Assembly (NCBI RefSeq): GCF_014297595.2
Contig: NZ_CP060414.2
Location: forward strand, 620,001-684,000
Direction of reading: 5' to 3'
DNA length: 64,000 nucleotides
Source of the DNA: Neisseria musculi
Lineage (GTDB): Bacteria > Pseudomonadota > Gammaproteobacteria > Burkholderiales > Neisseriaceae
Within the stretch, counting starts at the first letter, position 1, and the number at the start of each line of letters is the position of its first letter. A program made the position numbers and the translations under genes. Below the pieces are notes generated by a model. The model was given only the letters and a program-made list of their open reading frames with translations. It ran no database searches and had not been told where the DNA came from. Positions 63,575 to 64,000 of this stretch are shown one piece after another.

Positions 63575-64000
63575 TAAACTGTAAGGTTGCTAGTAGCAGA
63601 CAGAATAAGTCATGTAGTGGCCGGAGCAACGCTATAATTATTTCCTCATTTGCTTCAGCCTATAACGGTTTCAAAATCCCTGCCGCAGATTTTGGCTTTC
63701 TTTCAATATGGGTCTTTATAACAATTGAATTTGGTAGCTTTCAAGGTAACAGATACAGTTTTCCCAACAGAGTGAGATTGCTGATTACAGATCTGGCTTG
63801 ATTGTCTTTAACGTTAAAGCAAGTGGATTGGAAGCAAATTTCAGGGTATTGGGCAACATTGAACAAGTCGGTGCTTTTCAGGTGTCCGTTCAATTGAGTG
63901 TTGTTGGGAGCTGATGATGTTGGGTGGAATTTTCATGTCAATGGAGCTAGTTTAGGCTTGACGGTCAAACTGCACATTGCCTCTGAAATTATAGGAGCCG
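63575..64000. other. Unassigned AT-rich end of window
   Basis: No supported gene. One frame open from 63750 to 63914 without a start (ending GLEANFRVLGNIEQVGAFQV then SVQLSVVGS) looks protein-like, possibly the tail of a broken gene, but was not recognised. Confidence 0.35.

Overview
The window is a stretch of a beta-proteobacterial chromosome from the family Neisseriaceae, most likely genus Neisseria. The strongest evidence is the very frequent 12-mer AGGCCGTCTGAA, the AG variant of the neisserial DNA uptake sequence (DUS), often as inverted pairs at gene ends. A 459-residue NorM-type pump, a small ComEA-like gene directly after the rRNA operon, and IS1016-like debris fit the same assignment. 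The species cannot be fixed from the sequence alone.

Layout. 0-2.5 kb: Entner-Doudoroff genes edd (cut by the window start) and eda. 2.5-5.6 kb: a graveyard of three unrelated broken transposases (IS630, IS21, and one of unclear family). 5.9-9.3 kb: mfd. 9.5-15.6 kb: a decayed type III-A CRISPR-Cas locus. cas10 and csm2 are intact, csm3 is cut off, and an inverted-repeat element sits at the break. A C-terminal scrap of cas1 is joined in frame to a Card1/Can2-like CARF nuclease that has a frameshift, followed by an intact NE0113-family CARF protein. No CRISPR array is visible. 15.7-20 kb: aroD, a tandem array of seven DUS, a TetR regulator, murB and norM. 20.4-21.5 kb: an AT-richer metal-efflux island (MerR fragment, MerR-type promoter, CDF transporter) that looks acquired. 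21.7-33.9 kb: housekeeping genes rluC, rne, dadA/lrp, rsmE, an inositol-phosphatase-like gene, a candidate small RNA, speA and hemB. 34.2-40.3 kb: one complete rRNA operon (16S, tRNA-Ile, tRNA-Ala, 23S, 5S) followed by comEA. 40.7-55.5 kb: etf-QO, a MoCF/CinA-like gene, argG, gdhA, thyA, an S-formylglutathione-hydrolase-like gene lacking its catalytic serine, hemW, rdgB, a small membrane protein and a tas-type aldo-keto reductase, separated by long gene-poor spacers that contain dispersed repeats. 56-59.3 kb: a zinc uptake cluster znuC-znuB-znuA behind a Zur-like box and a 32-residue reading frame. 59.6-62.9 kb: mpl and a MetP/MetS-type amino-acid importer. 62.9-63.6 kb: an IS1016-like remnant; nothing firm beyond.

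Functional links. edd and eda form the two-step Entner-Doudoroff branch. norM and murB are translationally coupled. dadA and lrp are divergent around a palindrome. The CRISPR locus keeps the signal-producing subunit (Cas10, GGDD intact) and one intact CARF protein but has lost most of the RNA-guided backbone and adaptation genes, so it is either non-functional or dependent on parts elsewhere. Positions and motifs were read directly from the sequence; family names come from recognition, not from database searches.
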